From assembly GCF_018139145.2 (NCBI RefSeq), contig NC_059485.1, positions 15,809,698 to 15,873,697 of the forward strand: a DNA stretch of 64,000 nt, written 5' to 3'. Source of the stretch: Gymnogyps californianus (Eukaryota; Chordata; Aves; Accipitriformes; Cathartidae). Positions 62,354 to 64,000 of the stretch are shown here, piece after piece (within the stretch, counting starts at the first letter, position 1; every line of letters begins with the position of its first letter). The notes under the pieces were generated by a model, which did no database searches, was not told the origin of the DNA, and saw only the letters and a program-made list of their open reading frames with translations. The position numbers were made by a program, and so were the translations under genes.

Positions 62354-64000
62354 CTAAAAAACTAGGCAAAAACCTGGTAAAGCCAGCATATATGTAGGGC
62401 TGGCAGAGAAGCAGTAGGTCCCCCAGAACGCAATAAAAAGAGGGGGGTATCTCTACTAGAAGAGATACTGACTGGGCATACCAGAAGGAGAGACTCTTTG
62501 GAAGGAATGAGATAAGATTCTTTAGAGAAGAATGATGTAAGAGCATATACTAAGAAGAAAAAAATGAGATGAAGGAAAAAATAGCGAAAGCAGGAAGAAA
62601 GTAAGAGGAGAAGGGGAACAGAAAAAGCACACAAACATCCATCAGAGATGACACAGGTAAGAGCTGATCCTGCCCCAGGCAGAAAGACTGACTACACGAG
62701 TGGCTGAGTCCCCTTTGGCCTTGCTATTCCACGTTTAACTTCAAAGGGGCTTTGTGTAGGACTGCAGCTTGGGAAGTAAGGAGAAACTTCAAAAACCACC
62801 AGTATTGGCAGCCATGGCCTAAGGACATAACGTTCTCCCTTCTTTGCAGCAAGTCAGTGGTGCGTGTTAGTAAGGGATTACATATGCTTAGAGTGTGTAG
62901 GCACCACTATAATAATTCACAATGCTGGGAATTGGACCTGTAATCCTACATGTGTGCTCATATTCTATACTGGAAACGTATCACGTTATGCATCCAAGAA
63001 TTAGCAATCCCACTCTCTTCCTCGACACTTGACTCCTGCCAGTATTTCTGTCATTTAAGGATACCCTTTCATGAAAACCAGAAAAGCATCCTCATCACGT
63101 CAAGGACACCAAGTACTTCAATTACAAGAACTATAAAAATCATCAATGTACTGTGAATTTTATTCATTACGTTTGTCAGCTATATTACTGATACTCAGTT
63201 AAGTACTAATAGAAAAAAGAAATATAGTCTCGACACTACAAACACAGACTTCATTTCAGGAAATGCCAAATCCTTTGTCTAATGTATTTACCAGAAGAAT
63301 AAATTGTAAACGAAACTTGGGTAGCCAAGCCTTTAAAGCCTACATAAGATAGATAGTAGACCTGGACTATAATCAGAAACGCTACATAAAAATAGTTTCC
63401 CAAAAACTCAGTAACACAAAATCATTCAAGTAAAAGAAAATAAAAATAAAAATACTGTAGTTTGAGCTATTCTAAATCGCTACTGTAATCCTGATAACTG
63501 GAGCATATGATACCAAATACCTTCCTAACAACTAAATGATCTATTGAGATACACATTGAAAATTCACACACACCCCCCGCCACTCTTCCCAATACGTATT
63601 TTCTTAAGCAGCTGTGACTATTTGGTCTCTAAAAAACAATAATTTGATTACGAGGAGTAACTCCATTTTAGACTGTAACACATCCACAATCATCAATCTC
63701 TATCACACAGTGACAAAATCTTGCTTCTACTTTCATAGTCCATACGTACAATTGTTTTCACACTTCTAAATGACAAATGAAACATACAGTATTTTTCCTC
63801 TCTTAAGTATCATCAAGTCTAGAGTGAGAAGTGAAGCAAGGGACTGACATTCTTGGGACACCATCTTCAGCGTCTGTTGTATTTTATGATCCAATTCATC
63901 TTGAATAAGCTGAATTTTATTTAAAATGAAAAAACAGTCATCACTAAACTACTTAAGGATCTAACATACTATGCCACATTTGCAATTCAGAGTGGATAAA

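Larger units (their letters stand above)
46373..64000. other. AT-rich non-coding stretch, no gene identified
   Basis: No complete gene or large repeat is visible. Features listed separately are exon-like segments at 47514-47638, 50275-50308, 50583-50639, 60576-60613, 61088-61164 and 62306-62353, a tandem duplication at 51884, poly(A) at 53956, an A/C tract at 55214 and a Z-DNA-prone tract at 55734. The stretch after LTR 2 (46395-46625) has an open frame of about 70 codons after a moderate acceptor. It ends at a stop before the only good donor and is not called. The interval 62440-62640 is purine-rich, which explains a Leu/Phe/Ser-rich minus-strand reading frame there. Confidence 0.6.

Noticed and set aside
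62362..62634. 90-codon minus-strand Leu/Phe/Ser-rich frame
   Set aside because: It results from a purine-rich plus strand; no splice or start context.
1..64000. CRISPR arrays, operons, tRNA or rRNA genes, novel defence or mobile gene systems
   Set aside because: None is present. The sequence is vertebrate-type non-coding DNA with LINE and LTR remnants, and the only tRNA-like match is the degenerate SINE head.

Overview
The window looks like nuclear DNA from a bird. The evidence is a roughly 900-bp 5'-truncated CR1 LINE 3' end (40993-41903), a second short CR1 3' tail (33745-33810), and two solo LTRs whose sequence matches my memory of common avian endogenous-retrovirus LTRs (13791-14321 and about 45727-46372). 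No mammalian Alu or L1 was seen. No bacterial, plasmid or phage architecture is present: there are no operons, no ribosome-binding-site-led ORFs and no CRISPR arrays.

Layout. Almost all of the 64 kb is AT-rich non-coding DNA of intronic or intergenic type. From 1 to 13.8 kb there is unannotated sequence with one good exon-like segment (2219-2314, +). Around 14 kb lies LTR 1. From 14.3 to 31 kb the notable items are a pure A/C tract, a near-perfect hairpin, an AT-only cruciform-prone block and a GC/CpG-richer block that may be an old LTR on the minus strand (about 31200-31500). From 31.9 to 34.2 kb there is a possible 3'-terminal coding exon (31955-32107, +), a degenerate tRNA-derived SINE head of MIR type, a CR1 tail and a G15 run. 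From 37.9 to 42 kb there is an exon-like segment, a diverged pair of homologous 62-bp segments, and the CR1. From 45.5 to 47.7 kb there is the most GC-rich part: a proline-rich exon-like segment, LTR 2, and an exon-like segment with an in-frame ATG. From 50 to 64 kb there are short exon-like segments on both strands, a Z-DNA-prone TG/CG tract and homopolymers.

Genes. No complete gene can be supported. Exon-like intervals were found by reading splice sites together with open frame. The best are 31955-32107, 37911-38018, 45588-45694 and 61088-61164, all on the plus strand. Their reading phases do not chain into one protein and I could not recognise the peptides, so each is a separate low-confidence candidate. 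The minus strand also has short, well-spliced-looking segments (for example 62306-62353, 60576-60613, 50275-50308). This shows that chance exon-like patterns occur here and limits what can be claimed. The window is most simply read as introns of a large gene, or a gene desert, with a sparse load of old retroelements.
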